64,000 nt of DNA from NCBI RefSeq assembly GCF_030812855.1, contig NZ_JAUSTK010000002.1, positions 124,001-188,000 on the forward strand, given 5' to 3'. The translations under genes and the position numbers were made by a program. The notes under the pieces were generated by a model that was given only the letters and a program-made list of their open reading frames with translations, was not told the origin of the DNA and did no database searches. How positions within the stretch are numbered: the first letter of the stretch is position 1; each line of letters opens with the position of its first letter. This document shows positions 47,778 to 57,714 of this stretch, in pieces. This stretch comes from Paenibacillus wynnii (GTDB lineage Bacteria > Bacillota > Bacilli > Paenibacillales > Paenibacillaceae).

Positions 47778-48518
47778 TTATCCCCATAAACTGCTGAACC
47801 ATCTCCCGATTTTTTGCAGCAGCTCCCAGACGAAGAAGCGCACCTTAGGCTCCTCAGACGTTTGGGTGTCTGTATCACTAACCGTCCCACCCGTTTTGAT
47901 TACCTTTCCTGCGACCGATTTCCCACTAGATCCTTCCGAAGCCGAAGCGGAAACCTTCTTGCTATCCTTTGCAGCTGCATCTCCTGAACCGGCATCAATG
48001 AAGCATAGCGGCGGAAACAATACACACCACCAATTCTGCCCCTTGCCGGCCCCTAATGTAACTCGTACAGCTTCATAATCACCCGCTGGGTAGACGGTGC
48101 CACCGTACATTTTGGTCGGAAAAGGAACGACTCCAAGCTCAACGTTGTAGGCATAATCCATACCACGCGATTCCAACTCCGTACCCACGAGTGCGTTCAA
48201 TTCAGGTAAATGCCCTCTAATCAGTGTACGTGCCTGCTCCAGGCTTTGCGGATCTTCCAATTCAGATACCCATTGGTTCATCTGTGCCACAACAGCATCA
48301 CGAATTTGACGTTTAACTAATTGGTCCTGTGTACCGTCCGAATTGGCCAAAATACGCAATCGGATTGATTCCTGCGGAATCGAAATCTCCGCAACGGCAG
48401 CATCCGTCTTTTGCCCTTCCCAGGCCATCATAAGAATCATAAAAAAACAAATTAAAATGGCAGTATACTTTACAGTTACACGCAAGGAATCTCCCGCACT
48501 ACGCTCCTCAAAGTTCAT
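47778..48518 (-). CDS. spoIIR: Stage II sporulation protein R
   Basis: Secreted forespore signal that activates SpoIIGA in the mother cell and so pro-sigma-E processing. 246 residues. Membrane/signal segment about 17-35; the conserved core ESIRLRILANSDGTQDQLVKR, VELGVVPFPTKMYGG and GQNWWCVLFPPLCFID is clear. The C-terminal 70 residues are Ser/Lys-rich and variable. GAGGGG is eight bases before the ATG. Confidence 0.95.
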   Translation of the reverse strand: MNFEERSAGDSLRVTVKYTAILICFFMILMMAWEGQKTDAAVAEISIPQESIRLRILANSDGTQDQLVKRQIRDAVVAQMNQWVSELEDPQSLEQARTLIRGHLPELNALVGTELESRGMDYAYNVELGVVPFPTKMYGGTVYPAGDYEAVRVTLGAGKGQNWWCVLFPPLCFIDAGSGDAAAKDSKKVSASASEGSSGKSVAGKVIKTGGTVSDTDTQTSEEPKVRFFVWELLQKIGRWFSSLWG

Positions 48519-48609
48519 CTGAATAACCCCTCTCCCTCAATACCCTCATGTGAGTCAGTATGCCCGGGAGGGAGAGACTGCAAACCTAGCAATCTATTAA
48601 ATATTGAAA

Positions 48610-49800
48610 TTAGAGAAGTTTGGGAGGGGGTGAGTAGCGAGGGTACACCGGCAAATCGTCCTCTTCTTCCTCTCCGTACAAATGGACGCTCATGACGATA
48701 CCCATACTGGACATATTGATTAATATAGACGTACCGCCGAAGCTTATAAAAGGCAAAGTAATACCTGTCAGAGGCATTAGACCAATAAAGGCACCGATAT
48801 TTTCGAGGATCTGGTACAACAGCATAGCCACAACCCCCACAATGATAAGAGGCCCTCCTCGCTGCTTGCACTCTAGCGCAATTAGAACCATCCTATGAAT
48901 TAGGATAAAAAATAGCAGCAGCACTCCCGCAGAACCCAAAAATCCAAATTCCTCAGCTATCTGCACAAATATAGCATCCGAATACGTATAAGGAACTTTG
49001 CCAGCCTGCACGGATGTCCCTTCCATATACCCCTCTCCGACCATTCCGCCGGAAGCGATAGCCAATTGGGCATTTTTAGTATGATAGCTGGCATCCTTTG
49101 AGGCCAATTCAGGAACCAGCCACGGATCAAAGCGTTTCACCAAATGATCACGGCCGAGCTTATCCTCTATGAAGCTAACCGCCTGATCATGATATTGAAT
49201 ATAGCTGGTAATTCCGGCAAAAGCAGAACCGCCGATAAGCACCAATCCGATTAAGGCATGCGTAAATTTAATATTCCCGATCCACAGCAGCCCCATCAAA
49301 ATAATAGCGTAACTTAAGGCGTTACCCAGATCATTTTGTAAAATTACGATCCCGAAGGGAACAAGTGCAATTAAGGTAAGGGGCACAATATCCAGCCAAA
49401 AGGTAAGTCTATCTTTGTTTTTCCAAATCAGCATTGAGGCTAAAAAAAGAATTAAAATGAGCTTAAACAGCTCCGCAGGTTGAAGACTCAGACCAACCAC
49501 GGGCAATTCCAACCAGCCCTTGGCACCGTTTTTACTTTCGGTAAAGCTGACCAGCACTAATAATCCAATTCCAAACAGATAGATATAAAGTGCGTTTTTT
49601 AAAAGCAGTCTATAATCCAAGAACGACAATCCAATAAAAGCAATGAAGCCCAGTCCATAATATTTCAACATCTGAATATGAGAACCGTCAAAAGTCTCTG
49701 TTCCATTAGTCACACTATAAATGGAGGTAATACTTACGGCCATAAGTAAAACAAGGATCACCACGATGACTCCATCAATCTTTTTGATCTTCTCAAGCAT
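48610..49800 (-). CDS. FtsW/RodA/SpoVE family protein, paralogue 1
   Basis: SEDS peptidoglycan polymerase family. 396 residues from ATG 49800 with AAGGAGAC upstream. About ten membrane segments; conserved AEFLK-like PAELFKLILILFLAS, QNDLGNALSYAIIL (with the key Asp), AEEFGFLGS and GITLPFISFGGTS. Closely related to the next gene upstream, from which it is separated by a terminator. RodA-type is more likely than FtsW because no dcw genes are near. Confidence 0.88.
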   Translation of the reverse strand: MLEKIKKIDGVIVVILVLLMAVSITSIYSVTNGTETFDGSHIQMLKYYGLGFIAFIGLSFLDYRLLLKNALYIYLFGIGLLVLVSFTESKNGAKGWLELPVVGLSLQPAELFKLILILFLASMLIWKNKDRLTFWLDIVPLTLIALVPFGIVILQNDLGNALSYAIILMGLLWIGNIKFTHALIGLVLIGGSAFAGITSYIQYHDQAVSFIEDKLGRDHLVKRFDPWLVPELASKDASYHTKNAQLAIASGGMVGEGYMEGTSVQAGKVPYTYSDAIFVQIAEEFGFLGSAGVLLLFFILIHRMVLIALECKQRGGPLIIVGVVAMLLYQILENIGAFIGLMPLTGITLPFISFGGTSILINMSSMGIVMSVHLYGEEEEDDLPVYPRYSPPPKLL

Positions 49801-49936
49801 GTTATGTGTCTCCTTGGCTTCGACTAGCTTGCATGCAAATAATCGCACGGGAGAGCTGTAGTTTCATTGTAAATGATTGGAAGACGGGATTACAATAAAT
49901 ACCTGCCAAGAAGAATCGGCATGTAGAGAAATAAGC

Positions 49937-49979
49937 AAAAAAACCGCCAGTGCAATCCTATAGATTGTCTGACGGTTTT
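49937..49979 (-). terminator. Terminator between the two FtsW/RodA paralogues
   Basis: Stem AAAACCG.CAG.CAATC pairing with GATTG.CTG.CGGTTTT around TATA, then seven Ts on the minus strand. The two paralogues are therefore probably separate transcripts. Confidence 0.8.
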
Positions 49980-50001
49980 AGATTCAAGTAAGGGTAACAA
50001 G

Positions 50002-51189
50002 TTACATCTGCTGCTTAGCCGGAGCCGAGTAAACAGATTTTTTCGGAAGGTCCTCTTCCACTTCCTGACCATGAAGTTTGACGCTCATCACCAGGCCAAT
50101 ACTGGCCATATTAATTAGCAACGAGGTACCTCCGTAACTAATGAAGGGCAGTGTAATGCCCGTTAACGGCATCAGGCCGATAAACGCGCCGATATTCTCA
50201 AAGATTTGATAGAGCATCATGGCGACAACGCCGACAATCAAAAACGGTCCGCTGCGATCCCTGCATTCAAGGGCAATTAGTATCATTCGGTGAATCAGTA
50301 TAAAATACAGCAACAGCACCGCTGCCGACCCGACAAAGCCGAACTCTTCGGCAATCTGCACAAAGATAGAGTCAGAGTAAGTGTACGGCACTCGGTCCGT
50401 TTGCACGGAAGTGCCTTCCATATAACCTTCCCCGCTCATCCCCCCTGAAGCAATAGCCAGTTTAGCATTTTTGGTATGATAGCTGGCTTTGGCCGTAGCC
50501 TTATCCGGTACAAGCCATGGATCGAAACGTTCTATCCAGTGAGATCGGTTGATGTCTGTGAGAAACGTCTTAATGTCGTCATGAAAATGAATATAGCTCA
50601 TAATTCCAGCAGTAGCAGTACTCGCCATGACCAGCAAGCCGATAAGCGCATGCGAGAATTTAATGTTCCCAATCCATAGAAGCCCAATTAGAATCACAAT
50701 GTAGGATAACGCGTTACCCAAGTCATTTTGAGAAATGACCACCAAAAAGGGCAGCAGCGTGATCAACCCCAGCGGTACGATGTCACCCCAAAAGGACAAC
50801 TTATGTTTATTTTTACGATAAAGGACCGCCGCCAAGAAAAGAATCAAAACCAGTTTAAACAATTCTGCGGGCTGAAGACCAATGGAACCGAATTTTATCC
50901 AACCTTGAGCCCCGTTTTGTTCTGTCCCGATAAAGCTGACAAGGATCAGCAAGGCAACACCTGATATATAGGCATATAAGCCGTATTTGACCAAAATCCG
51001 GTAGTCGACAAAGGTCAACCCCAAGAAGGCAATGAATCCGAGCACATAAAATTTGATCATCCGAATCTGGAAGCCATCCAGCTTGTCCCTGCCATGAGTA
51101 ACACTGTAGATGGCAAAGATGCTGACGGCCATTAACAATACGAGTATAACGACAATCACGCCGTCCACTTTTTTAATCTTTTGAAGCAT
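50002..51189 (-). CDS. FtsW/RodA/SpoVE family protein, paralogue 2
   Basis: 395 residues; AAGGAGGC precedes the ATG. N-terminus MLQKIKKVDGVIVVILVLLM differs from paralogue 1 by few residues, and SYHTKNAKLAIASGGMSGEGYMEG and EENIGAF-like blocks are shared nearly word for word. QNDLGNALSYIVIL holds the catalytic Asp. A recent tandem duplication is the simplest reading. Division of labour between vegetative growth and sporulation is possible but not shown. Confidence 0.88.
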   Translation of the reverse strand: MLQKIKKVDGVIVVILVLLMAVSIFAIYSVTHGRDKLDGFQIRMIKFYVLGFIAFLGLTFVDYRILVKYGLYAYISGVALLILVSFIGTEQNGAQGWIKFGSIGLQPAELFKLVLILFLAAVLYRKNKHKLSFWGDIVPLGLITLLPFLVVISQNDLGNALSYIVILIGLLWIGNIKFSHALIGLLVMASTATAGIMSYIHFHDDIKTFLTDINRSHWIERFDPWLVPDKATAKASYHTKNAKLAIASGGMSGEGYMEGTSVQTDRVPYTYSDSIFVQIAEEFGFVGSAAVLLLYFILIHRMILIALECRDRSGPFLIVGVVAMMLYQIFENIGAFIGLMPLTGITLPFISYGGTSLLINMASIGLVMSVKLHGQEVEEDLPKKSVYSAPAKQQM

Positions 51190-51305
51190 GCTCTGCCTCC
51201 TTGCTCTCTGTATTGGCCTTTTCGGTACTTATTTGCACCTAAAGCCGTTGTTTTCATTGTAAGGGAAGGGGCTGCGAGAATACAAATCCACCGATACTGT
51301 TAGAA

Positions 51306-52232
51306 TTAGCGCGATATTCCGAGCACATGCCGCGGAATACCGGCGAGATCGTTAATCGTAACGATCTCGCTCCAGTGACCGGCCGCCGTAAGCAGGCCGG
51401 CTACCTGCTCCGCCTGGCCGAGGCCGAGCTCGAAGCCGACCAGCCGCGGCGGAGCCGGGAGCAGCGTGAGCTGCTCCATCATGCGGCGGTACGGGTCCAA
51501 CCCGTCCTCGCCGCCGTCCAGTGCCGTGCGCGGTTCATGCTCGCGCACCTCGCGCTGCAGCCCGGCGATGTCACCGCCGGGAATGTACGGCGGGTTGGAG
51601 ACGAGGATATCCGTCTCCATGCCCGCAAACGGCTCGAGCAGGTCGCCGAGCCGGAAATCCACAGCCGTGCCGTGGCGCAAGGCATTGCGCGCGGCTACGG
51701 CCAGTGCCGCCGGCGAGATATCGCCGGCAGAGACCCGCCACGCTGGCGCTTCCGCAGCCAGCGTGACCGAGATCGCGCCGCTGCCGGCGCCGATGTCCAC
51801 AGCGGTCAGTGAGCGCGCGGCTGGTGTACCCTCCGCGGCCTGACCGCAGGTCCGTCCATCCGGCCACAGCTCCGCGCCGTACTTCAAGACCGCCTCGACG
51901 AGCAGCTCCGTCTCGGGCCGGGGAATAAGCACATCGGGCGTCACTTCAAAGCTCCGCCCGTAAAATTCCTGTTCCCCTATAATATACTGCACGGGTTCTC
52001 CCGTGCCGCGGCGGGTAACCGATTCCTCCCAAGCGGAACGCAGCTCAGCCGGAAACGGATCGGCAAAGGCCATGTAATAAGCCGCGCCGGACAAGCCAAG
52101 AGCATGCTCGAGCAGCAATTGGGCACTGCGCTGCGGTTCGTTGCAGCCGCACCGACTCAAAAAAGAAGAAGCCTCCGCAAAGGCTTCCCGGATGCTTTGC
52201 ATTTCCGACATGACAAAAGCGTCATATTTCAA
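51306..52232 (-). CDS. prmC: Peptide chain release factor N5-glutamine methyltransferase
   Basis: Methylates the Gln of the GGQ motif in RF1/RF2. 308 residues; VDIGAGSGAISVTLA is the SAM-binding loop (145-159), NPPY is at 213-216 and RPETELLVEAV at 105-115. The chosen start is TTG 52232, with AAGGAG nine bases upstream and four bases after the prfA stop; the first ATG in frame (52211) has no ribosome site. Markedly GC-rich relative to prfA. Substrate gene prfA is immediately upstream. Confidence 0.93.
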   Translation of the reverse strand: MKYDAFVMSEMQSIREAFAEASSFLSRCGCNEPQRSAQLLLEHALGLSGAAYYMAFADPFPAELRSAWEESVTRRGTGEPVQYIIGEQEFYGRSFEVTPDVLIPRPETELLVEAVLKYGAELWPDGRTCGQAAEGTPAARSLTAVDIGAGSGAISVTLAAEAPAWRVSAGDISPAALAVAARNALRHGTAVDFRLGDLLEPFAGMETDILVSNPPYIPGGDIAGLQREVREHEPRTALDGGEDGLDPYRRMMEQLTLLPAPPRLVGFELGLGQAEQVAGLLTAAGHWSEIVTINDLAGIPRHVLGISR

Positions 52233-52236
52233 AGCA

Positions 52237-53307
52237 TTATTCTCCTTTTTCCATCAATTCCGTTTGTTCTGCAATCGACAAAGCTGAAATGATTTCAGTA
52301 ATATCCCCGTTCATGATCTGTTCCAGGCGGTGAAGCGTCAAACCAATACGATGATCAGTCACGCGGCTTTGCGGGAAATTGTACGTACGAATACGCTCAC
52401 TACGGTCACCCGTACCCACTTTGCTCTTGCGTTCCCCGGCATATTTCGCTTCTTCCTCTTGGCGTTTCAGATCCGATATACGAGCGCGCAGAACCTGCAG
52501 CGCCTTTTCCTTATTGGAGTTCTGCGATTTGCCATCCTGACAGGTAGCCATGATTCCCGTAGGTACATGCGTTACGCGTACAGCGGATTTGGTCGTATTA
52601 ACGGACTGACCGCCTGCACCACTCGAGCAGAATGTATCTACACGAATATCTCTATCGTGAATTTCAATTTCAAATTCTTCCGCTTCCGGCATCACGGATA
52701 CTGTTGAAGTAGACGTATGAATCCGTCCGCCCGATTCGGTCGTAGGAATACGTTGCACACGATGTGCACCGCTTTCGAATTTCATCTTGCTGTATGCGCC
52801 ACGGCCGTTAATGAGGAAGATTACCTCTTTAAATCCGCCCAGGTCATTCGCATTCACGTCCATAAGCTCCACGCGCCAGCCTTGTGTATCGGCATAACGT
52901 GTGTACATACGGTACAGATCCGATGCGAACAATGCCGCTTCATCTCCGCCAGCGGCTCCGCGAATTTCTACAATTACGTTCTTATCATCATTAGGGTCTT
53001 TAGGTAGCAGAAGCAGACGAATTCTCTCTTCCAGCTCTACTTGGCGACCAGACAGGTCGTCAATTTCCATCTTGACCATTTCCTTCATTTCATCGTCAAG
53101 CTTCTCGCCCTGCATCATTTTCGCAGCTTCGAGTTCTTCCATTACATTTTTATATTCGGCATACGCCTCGTAGGCGGGCTGCAGATCAGATTGTTCTTTG
53201 GAATAGTCCCTCAGTTTTTTACTGTCGTTTGCAACGTCCGGGTCACAAAGCAGTTCACTGAGTTTCTCATAGCGGTCCGCCAGGGCTTGCAATCGGTCCA
53301 ACAACAA
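52237..53307 (-). CDS. prfA: Peptide chain release factor 1
   Basis: Ends translation at UAA and UAG. 356 residues; GGQ at 232-234 and the anticodon-like PTT at 188-190. Start TTG 53307 with AGGAGAGGTG upstream. The pair prfA-prmC is translationally close. A truncated REP-like palindrome is 34 bp upstream. Confidence 0.97.
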   Translation of the reverse strand: MLLDRLQALADRYEKLSELLCDPDVANDSKKLRDYSKEQSDLQPAYEAYAEYKNVMEELEAAKMMQGEKLDDEMKEMVKMEIDDLSGRQVELEERIRLLLLPKDPNDDKNVIVEIRGAAGGDEAALFASDLYRMYTRYADTQGWRVELMDVNANDLGGFKEVIFLINGRGAYSKMKFESGAHRVQRIPTTESGGRIHTSTSTVSVMPEAEEFEIEIHDRDIRVDTFCSSGAGGQSVNTTKSAVRVTHVPTGIMATCQDGKSQNSNKEKALQVLRARISDLKRQEEEAKYAGERKSKVGTGDRSERIRTYNFPQSRVTDHRIGLTLHRLEQIMNGDITEIISALSIAEQTELMEKGE

Positions 53308-53340
53308 GGGAATTCACCTCTCCTGATTCAATTTAACTTT

Positions 53341-53382
53341 ATAAGAAGAAACGGCTTTGCCGTCCTCAACTCGTAGAAATAT
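53341..53382. repeat. REP-like palindrome, copy E (left half)
   Basis: ATAAGAAGAAACGGC TTTGCCGTCC matches copy A base for base on its left side, then CTCAACTCGTAGAAAT replaces the right half. Starts 34 bp upstream of the prfA start codon. Confidence 0.6.
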
Positions 53383-53579
53383 AAGCAGAGTATACTGAAA
53401 ACTTATACTTTCTTATATTTTAAAAAAGGGTCAAAACCACATTACAATCAACATGGATACACGACTTTATATTATAGCACCAACTTAGTGAAATGGCTAC
53501 ACTTTCCGCCGCATCTTGTCAAATTATCCTTCTTAGTAAACAATAGACCCTAAATGAACTTAGGAGAGAAGGCGTACAT

Positions 53580-54041
53580 ATGAAAAACTACATCTTTGAA
53601 GCTGAAATTCTGCAGCATGGCGACATGGACGCGGCTTACATTGTTTTCCCCTACGACGTCCAAGTCGAATTCGGGACTCAAGGACAAGTTAAAGTGAAGG
53701 CTACCTTCGATGGAATTGTTGAATATAGAGGATCATTGGCTAAAATGGGACGGGGAAGCCACTGCTTAGGTATAACCAAGCAAATCCGCCAAACTTTAGG
53801 CGTAAAATTCGGGGACGCTATTCAAGTGGTGCTGGTTATGGACCTTGAACCCCGAACCATTGATATCCCGGACGATCTTCTCCAAGCGCTAAGTGAGCTC
53901 AATATTCTGGAATCATTCTCCAGCTTGTCTTATAGTAAGCAAAAAAAGAGGGTAGACGTGATTCTCGGCTCCAAAAAGCAGGAAACCAGAACTCGCAATA
54001 TTCAAAAATTAACAGTAAGTCTGCTTAGCGATCCATCTTAG
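53580..54041 (+). CDS. DUF1905 / YdeI-OmpD-associated family protein
   Basis: A 153-residue cytoplasmic protein and one of the few plus-strand genes. The first 95 residues are a DUF1905 domain (FEAEILQHGDMDAAYIVFPYD then LGITKQIRQTLGVKFGDAIQV), the last 55 a YdeI/OmpD-associated tail (PDDLLQALSE...SYSKQKKRVDVI). Biochemical role unknown. AGGAGAGAAGG lies upstream of the ATG. Convergent with ychF. Confidence 0.85.
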   Translation: MKNYIFEAEILQHGDMDAAYIVFPYDVQVEFGTQGQVKVKATFDGIVEYRGSLAKMGRGSHCLGITKQIRQTLGVKFGDAIQVVLVMDLEPRTIDIPDDLLQALSELNILESFSSLSYSKQKKRVDVILGSKKQETRTRNIQKLTVSLLSDPS

Positions 54042-54053
54042 AAAAGCAAAAAC

Positions 54054-54096
54054 GGGACCTTCCTTGAGTAGAAAAGTCTACTTCGAGGAGGGTCCC
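54054..54096 (-). terminator. Terminator between the DUF1905 gene and ychF
   Basis: Arms GGGACC.TCCT.GAGTAGA and TCTACTT.GAGGA.GGTCCC around AAAG. T-rich only on the minus-strand side (GTTTTTGC), so it mainly ends ychF, but the hairpin may serve both convergent genes. Confidence 0.75.
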
Positions 54097-54146
54097 AGAT
54101 TACTTATGATTCTAAAAACACCTTAAATAAATTAAGCAAGCTAGGA

Positions 54147-55247
54147 TTAAACGTTGAAACGGAAATGCATTACGTCTCCGTCCTGCACCAAATACTCTTT
54201 ACCTTCCAAACGAAGCTGACCCCGTTCTTTAGCACCGTTCATGGAGCCTGCGGCAAGCAAATCCGCATAAGCTACAACTTCCGCACGAATGAATCCGCGT
54301 TCGAAGTCCGTATGAATGACACCGGCAGCTCCAGGTGCTTTGGTTCCGCGGCGGATGGTCCAAGCGCGAACCTCTTGTACACCTGCGGTAAAATACGTAT
54401 ACAATCCAAGCAGCTTATAGGCAGCCTTGATCAGACGGTTCAGACCGGATTCCTGCAGTCCAAGCTCTTCCAGGAACATCGCTTTATCTTCGCCTTCCAG
54501 CTCAGCAATTTCAGCTTCTACCTTCGCACTGATCGGCACCACTTCAGAATTCTCTTCAGCGGCAAATTTACGCACCTGTTGTACATAAGGATTATCTTCC
54601 GCAGTAGCCACTTCTTCCTCGCCCACGTTGGCTGCATACAACACCGGCTTCAAAGTCAGCAAGTGAAGATCACGTACGATAAGGCGCTCATCCTCAGACA
54701 ACTCCACACTGCGCACAGGCATATCGTTGTAAAGGGATTCCTTGATGCGTTCCAGCAATTCAACCTCTTGAGCGTATTTCTTGTCGCCGCCCTTGATGTT
54801 TTTGCGGGATCGATCGATCCGTTTCTCTACACTTTCTAAATCAGCAAGAATGAGCTCCAGATTAATCGTCTGAATATCGCTGACCGGGTTTACCTTACCA
54901 TCAACGTGCGTAACGTTTTCGTCTTCAAAGCAGCGCACAACATGTACAATCGCATCAACTTCACGAATGTGAGCCAGGAACTTATTGCCCAGACCTTCGC
55001 CTTTACTAGCACCGCGCACAAGCCCGGCGATATCCACAAATTCAAAAGCAGTTGGTACGGTTTTGTTCGGTTGTACCAGTTCTGTCAATTTGTCCAGACG
55101 TTCGTCCGGAACTTCTACAACACCTACGTTAGGGTCAATGGTACAAAAAGGATAGTTCGCAGCTTCTGCTCCCGCTTGCGTAATTGCGTTAAACAATGTA
55201 GATTTCCCTACGTTGGGAAGTCCGACAATACCAGCTTTCAAAGCCAT
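54147..55247 (-). CDS. ychF: Redox-regulated ATPase YchF
   Basis: Obg-family ATPase with a C-terminal TGS domain. 366 residues; the P-loop is GLPNVGKST (9-17), switch [22 protein letters not shown] near 70, and NxxE-type specificity ([10 protein letters not shown]) in place of NKxD, which fits ATP preference. The TGS end [21 protein letters not shown] is present. Monocistronic. Confidence 0.96.
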   Translation of the reverse strand: MALKAGIVGLPNVGKSTLFNAITQAGAEAANYPFCTIDPNVGVVEVPDERLDKLTELVQPNKTVPTAFEFVDIAGLVRGASKGEGLGNKFLAHIREVDAIVHVVRCFEDENVTHVDGKVNPVSDIQTINLELILADLESVEKRIDRSRKNIKGGDKKYAQEVELLERIKESLYNDMPVRSVELSEDERLIVRDLHLLTLKPVLYAANVGEEEVATAEDNPYVQQVRKFAAEENSEVVPISAKVEAEIAELEGEDKAMFLEELGLQESGLNRLIKAAYKLLGLYTYFTAGVQEVRAWTIRRGTKAPGAAGVIHTDFERGFIRAEVVAYADLLAAGSMNGAKERGQLRLEGKEYLVQDGDVMHFRFNV

Positions 55248-55395
55248 TTATATGACAACTCCTATTTTCAGTTAATTGATCATCCGAAAAACCACGCGAT
55301 CTAACCCATTATATATTAGAAGCTAGGGTGCAGCAACACCGGATGTCAAGCGGTTGTGACAATGTTCGGGCTGCAGCTTTCCCTTGAAGAGAGTT

Positions 55396-55580
55396 TAATT
55401 GTATGTTATACAACTATTCGAAGCGTAAACGCCCTTACTATGACTTTAGTTGTAATTCTTACACTTATTTACGCCCAAAACCGCTGATACCGCAATATAT
55501 CCGTGTTTTAGTTGTATTGAGTACAACTAGAACGCCATTTAGAGAAACTTCGTTTGTTTTAGTTGCACATTGTACAACTA
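55396..55580. repeat. 185-bp four-palindrome element, copy 3
   Basis: Palindromes at 55396-55416, 55447-55467, 55509-55529 and 55560-55580 (start spacing 51, 62, 51). The first is close to perfect, arms TAATTGTAT and ATACAACTA around GTT; the third and fourth are arms TAGTTGTAT/GTACAACTA and TAGTTGCAC/GTACAACTA. The 55248-55745 gap holds this and a terminator; no gene seen. Confidence 0.9.
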
Positions 55581-55682
55581 CAGTTCAATAATGCGGCATA
55601 ACGAGTTCGCACTTAGCAGCAGGTCCGATAGGGTTCGCAATAGTCCCCTTTGCTGAGTTGTAACTAATGCGCACGCGCAATA

Positions 55683-55713
55683 AAAAAAAAGAGCGTCCAG
55701 AAAGGCCGCTCTT
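55683..55713 (-). terminator. Terminator of the acetyltransferase gene
   Basis: AAGAGCGGCC pairs with GGACGCTCTT, followed by nine Ts on the minus strand, 33 bp after the stop. Confidence 0.85.
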
Positions 55714-55745
55714 GAATGTTCGTATGGAGCAGACGTTAGGAGTAA

Positions 55746-56216
55746 CTACAGCTCCTTAGACATTGTAATGTCAGTTGTAATATACCCCATTTTTTTGTAC
55801 AGCTCGTAGGCACGGTTGTTCTGTCCGAAGACATGCAGTCCGATCTTGGTAACGTTCATTGCCCGAGCTTCTTCATCAAGCGCCAGTAGGGCCTGCTTGC
55901 CATAACCTTTGCCTTGGAAGGGTTCGAAGACATAAAAATCATAGATGAATGCTTCCAATCCGCTTCTGCCCTCGGTTACATTGAACCAGATATAGCCGGC
56001 TTGGGTCCCACTCACTGCTTCGACTATGGAATATAAATAGGCACCTTCCGTATGCAGGCCTTTTGGCAGAAAGCGCGTCATCTCTTCCTCGGATTGCTTA
56101 AGGGCGTTCTTTTCATCCCATGCTCCGGCCTTTACCTTATCTTCTGCATAATCACGGATGGATTGACTTAAAAAGAATTGATAGGTTGATTCGTCCATAT
56201 GAACCAGTTTGATCAT
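55746..56216 (-). CDS. GNAT family N-acetyltransferase
   Basis: 156 residues from ATG 56216 (MIKLVHMDESTY), with GGGAAG upstream; a GTG four codons earlier is possible. The acetyl-CoA-binding segment VFEPFQGKGYGKQALLALDE and the late NRAYELYKKMGYITT are the GNAT motifs A and B. Substrate unknown. The next gene upstream is fni, 44 bp away. Confidence 0.9.
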   Translation of the reverse strand: MIKLVHMDESTYQFFLSQSIRDYAEDKVKAGAWDEKNALKQSEEEMTRFLPKGLHTEGAYLYSIVEAVSGTQAGYIWFNVTEGRSGLEAFIYDFYVFEPFQGKGYGKQALLALDEEARAMNVTKIGLHVFGQNNRAYELYKKMGYITTDITMSKEL

Positions 56217-56259
56217 AATAATTAGCACTTCCCTACTTCTGTATTCTGTGTCTTGCCAT

Positions 56260-57399
56260 CTAACGTCGGATCAGTCGCGGAGTCCCGCGCAAAGCCTTGA
56301 GATCAGAGGCTCCGATACCGAACATTGTTGTCCGTAGCTCCAGCTCCACTTGTGCCAACGCACGGTCGAGCGCCTCTTCCGACTCAACAGCCGGACCGAG
56401 CAGGCTTCGCCCGAAGCCGGCCAGATCTGCGCCTAGGGCCAACGCCTTCGCAGCATCAACCCCGTGCTTTAACCCGCCGCTGCCAATGAGAGCAACCTGC
56501 GGTGAAGCCGCCCTAACCTCAGTGATGCAATCAGCGGTAGGGTTCCCCCAATCCGCGAAGGCTTCAGCAGCAGCACGGCGTATAGGGTCCGAGTTGCGGA
56601 ACTTCTCAACTTGGCTCCAGGAGGTCCCGCCTGCACCCGCCACATCGATAAACGCGACTCCTGCATTATACAAACGGGCCGCTGTATCCCCGTCAATCCC
56701 CCAGCCGACTTCTTTAATGCCGACAGGTACTTCAAGCATTCGGCATACCTTCTCGATCTGCGGCAGCAGAGCAGCAAACCCGGTGTTACCTTCTGGCTGA
56801 AACACCTCCTGAAGACCGTTCAGATGAAGGACCAGAAAATCCGCCCCGGCAATCTCCACAGCACGGCGGCATTCTTCTATACCAAATCCGTAAGACAACT
56901 GCACAGCCCCAATATTGGCAATGATCGGAATCCCGGGTGCCTTGTCACGAACATGGAAGGAGAAAGCCAGCTCCGAACGCTCCACAGCGGCTCGGACCGA
57001 GCCTACTCCCAGTGCCCAACCGCGGCGCTCCGCAGCCTCCGCCAGTCTGGCATTTATCGCACCGGTAGCTGCACTTCCTCCCGTCATGGAACTGATCAGG
57101 AAAGGGGTACGCAACTGGCGTTCCAGAAAGTTAGTACGCAGTGTAATGTCCTCGAAATTAAGCTCCGGGAGCGCATTGTGTCGAAATCGATAGTGTTCAA
57201 ACCCGGTAGTGATGCCGCTCCCCCCCACTTCCTCGTTCAGGCACAGTCGAACATGCTCGATTTTCCGTTCTCCCGTTCTGGATGACGGAAGCAGAGACAT
57301 AGGGTTAGAACCTTCTACTGTCTGCGGTTCTCCGCCACTATCCGCAACAGATCTTCCCTTGTCCTTCTGCGGAACGGCATCCTGCGGCGTATGATTCAT
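56260..57399 (-). CDS. fni: Type 2 isopentenyl-diphosphate delta-isomerase
   Basis: FMN-dependent isomerase of IPP and DMAPP. 379 residues from ATG 57399 with GGGAGGAAG upstream. RKIEHVRL is followed by MTGGS (flavin/substrate site), HLNGLQE and the late GSGGLKHGVDAAKALALGAD phosphate-binding loop of the FMN barrel. The first 45 residues are a polar extension not seen in most Fni proteins. Sole isoprenoid gene here. Confidence 0.94.
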   Translation of the reverse strand: MNHTPQDAVPQKDKGRSVADSGGEPQTVEGSNPMSLLPSSRTGERKIEHVRLCLNEEVGGSGITTGFEHYRFRHNALPELNFEDITLRTNFLERQLRTPFLISSMTGGSAATGAINARLAEAAERRGWALGVGSVRAAVERSELAFSFHVRDKAPGIPIIANIGAVQLSYGFGIEECRRAVEIAGADFLVLHLNGLQEVFQPEGNTGFAALLPQIEKVCRMLEVPVGIKEVGWGIDGDTAARLYNAGVAFIDVAGAGGTSWSQVEKFRNSDPIRRAAAEAFADWGNPTADCITEVRAASPQVALIGSGGLKHGVDAAKALALGADLAGFGRSLLGPAVESEEALDRALAQVELELRTTMFGIGASDLKALRGTPRLIRR

Positions 57400-57714
57400 G
57401 ATGTCTTCCTCCCGTTCACGTCCCTCTATTTCACATATGTCTGATAGGCCTTGTCCCTTCAGCATACTGTTCCTTTTCACAATACTATTCATTATAACAC
57501 ATCCCCGTGCACGAATTTACAATATGAGGATATTGTCAAGCGATAGAAGGAGCATCATAAGACGAGGAAACACTCAGTTTACATATCGCCCCAGCATAAC
57601 ATGGCTATTAAGGTGTTACAGCACAATATGGATACTTCGCTATTTGCTTCCGGGCGGTAATAAGTGGGTAGGATACTGGTAACAGTACTCCATAACTCGA
57701 TCAGGAGGAACTCC
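57400..57714. other. Divergent intergenic region fni / phospholipase D-like gene
   Basis: Must hold promoters for both directions, but I see only weak candidates (TTGTCA, 17 bp, CATAAG on the plus strand near 57535). No repeat or gene is evident. Confidence 0.4.

Noticed and set aside
55396..55580. RNA hairpins as the main reading of the 21-bp palindromes
   Set aside because: Arm differences include A-A, T-C and strand-inconsistent A-C pairs that would break an RNA stem on either strand; kept only as a minor alternative.
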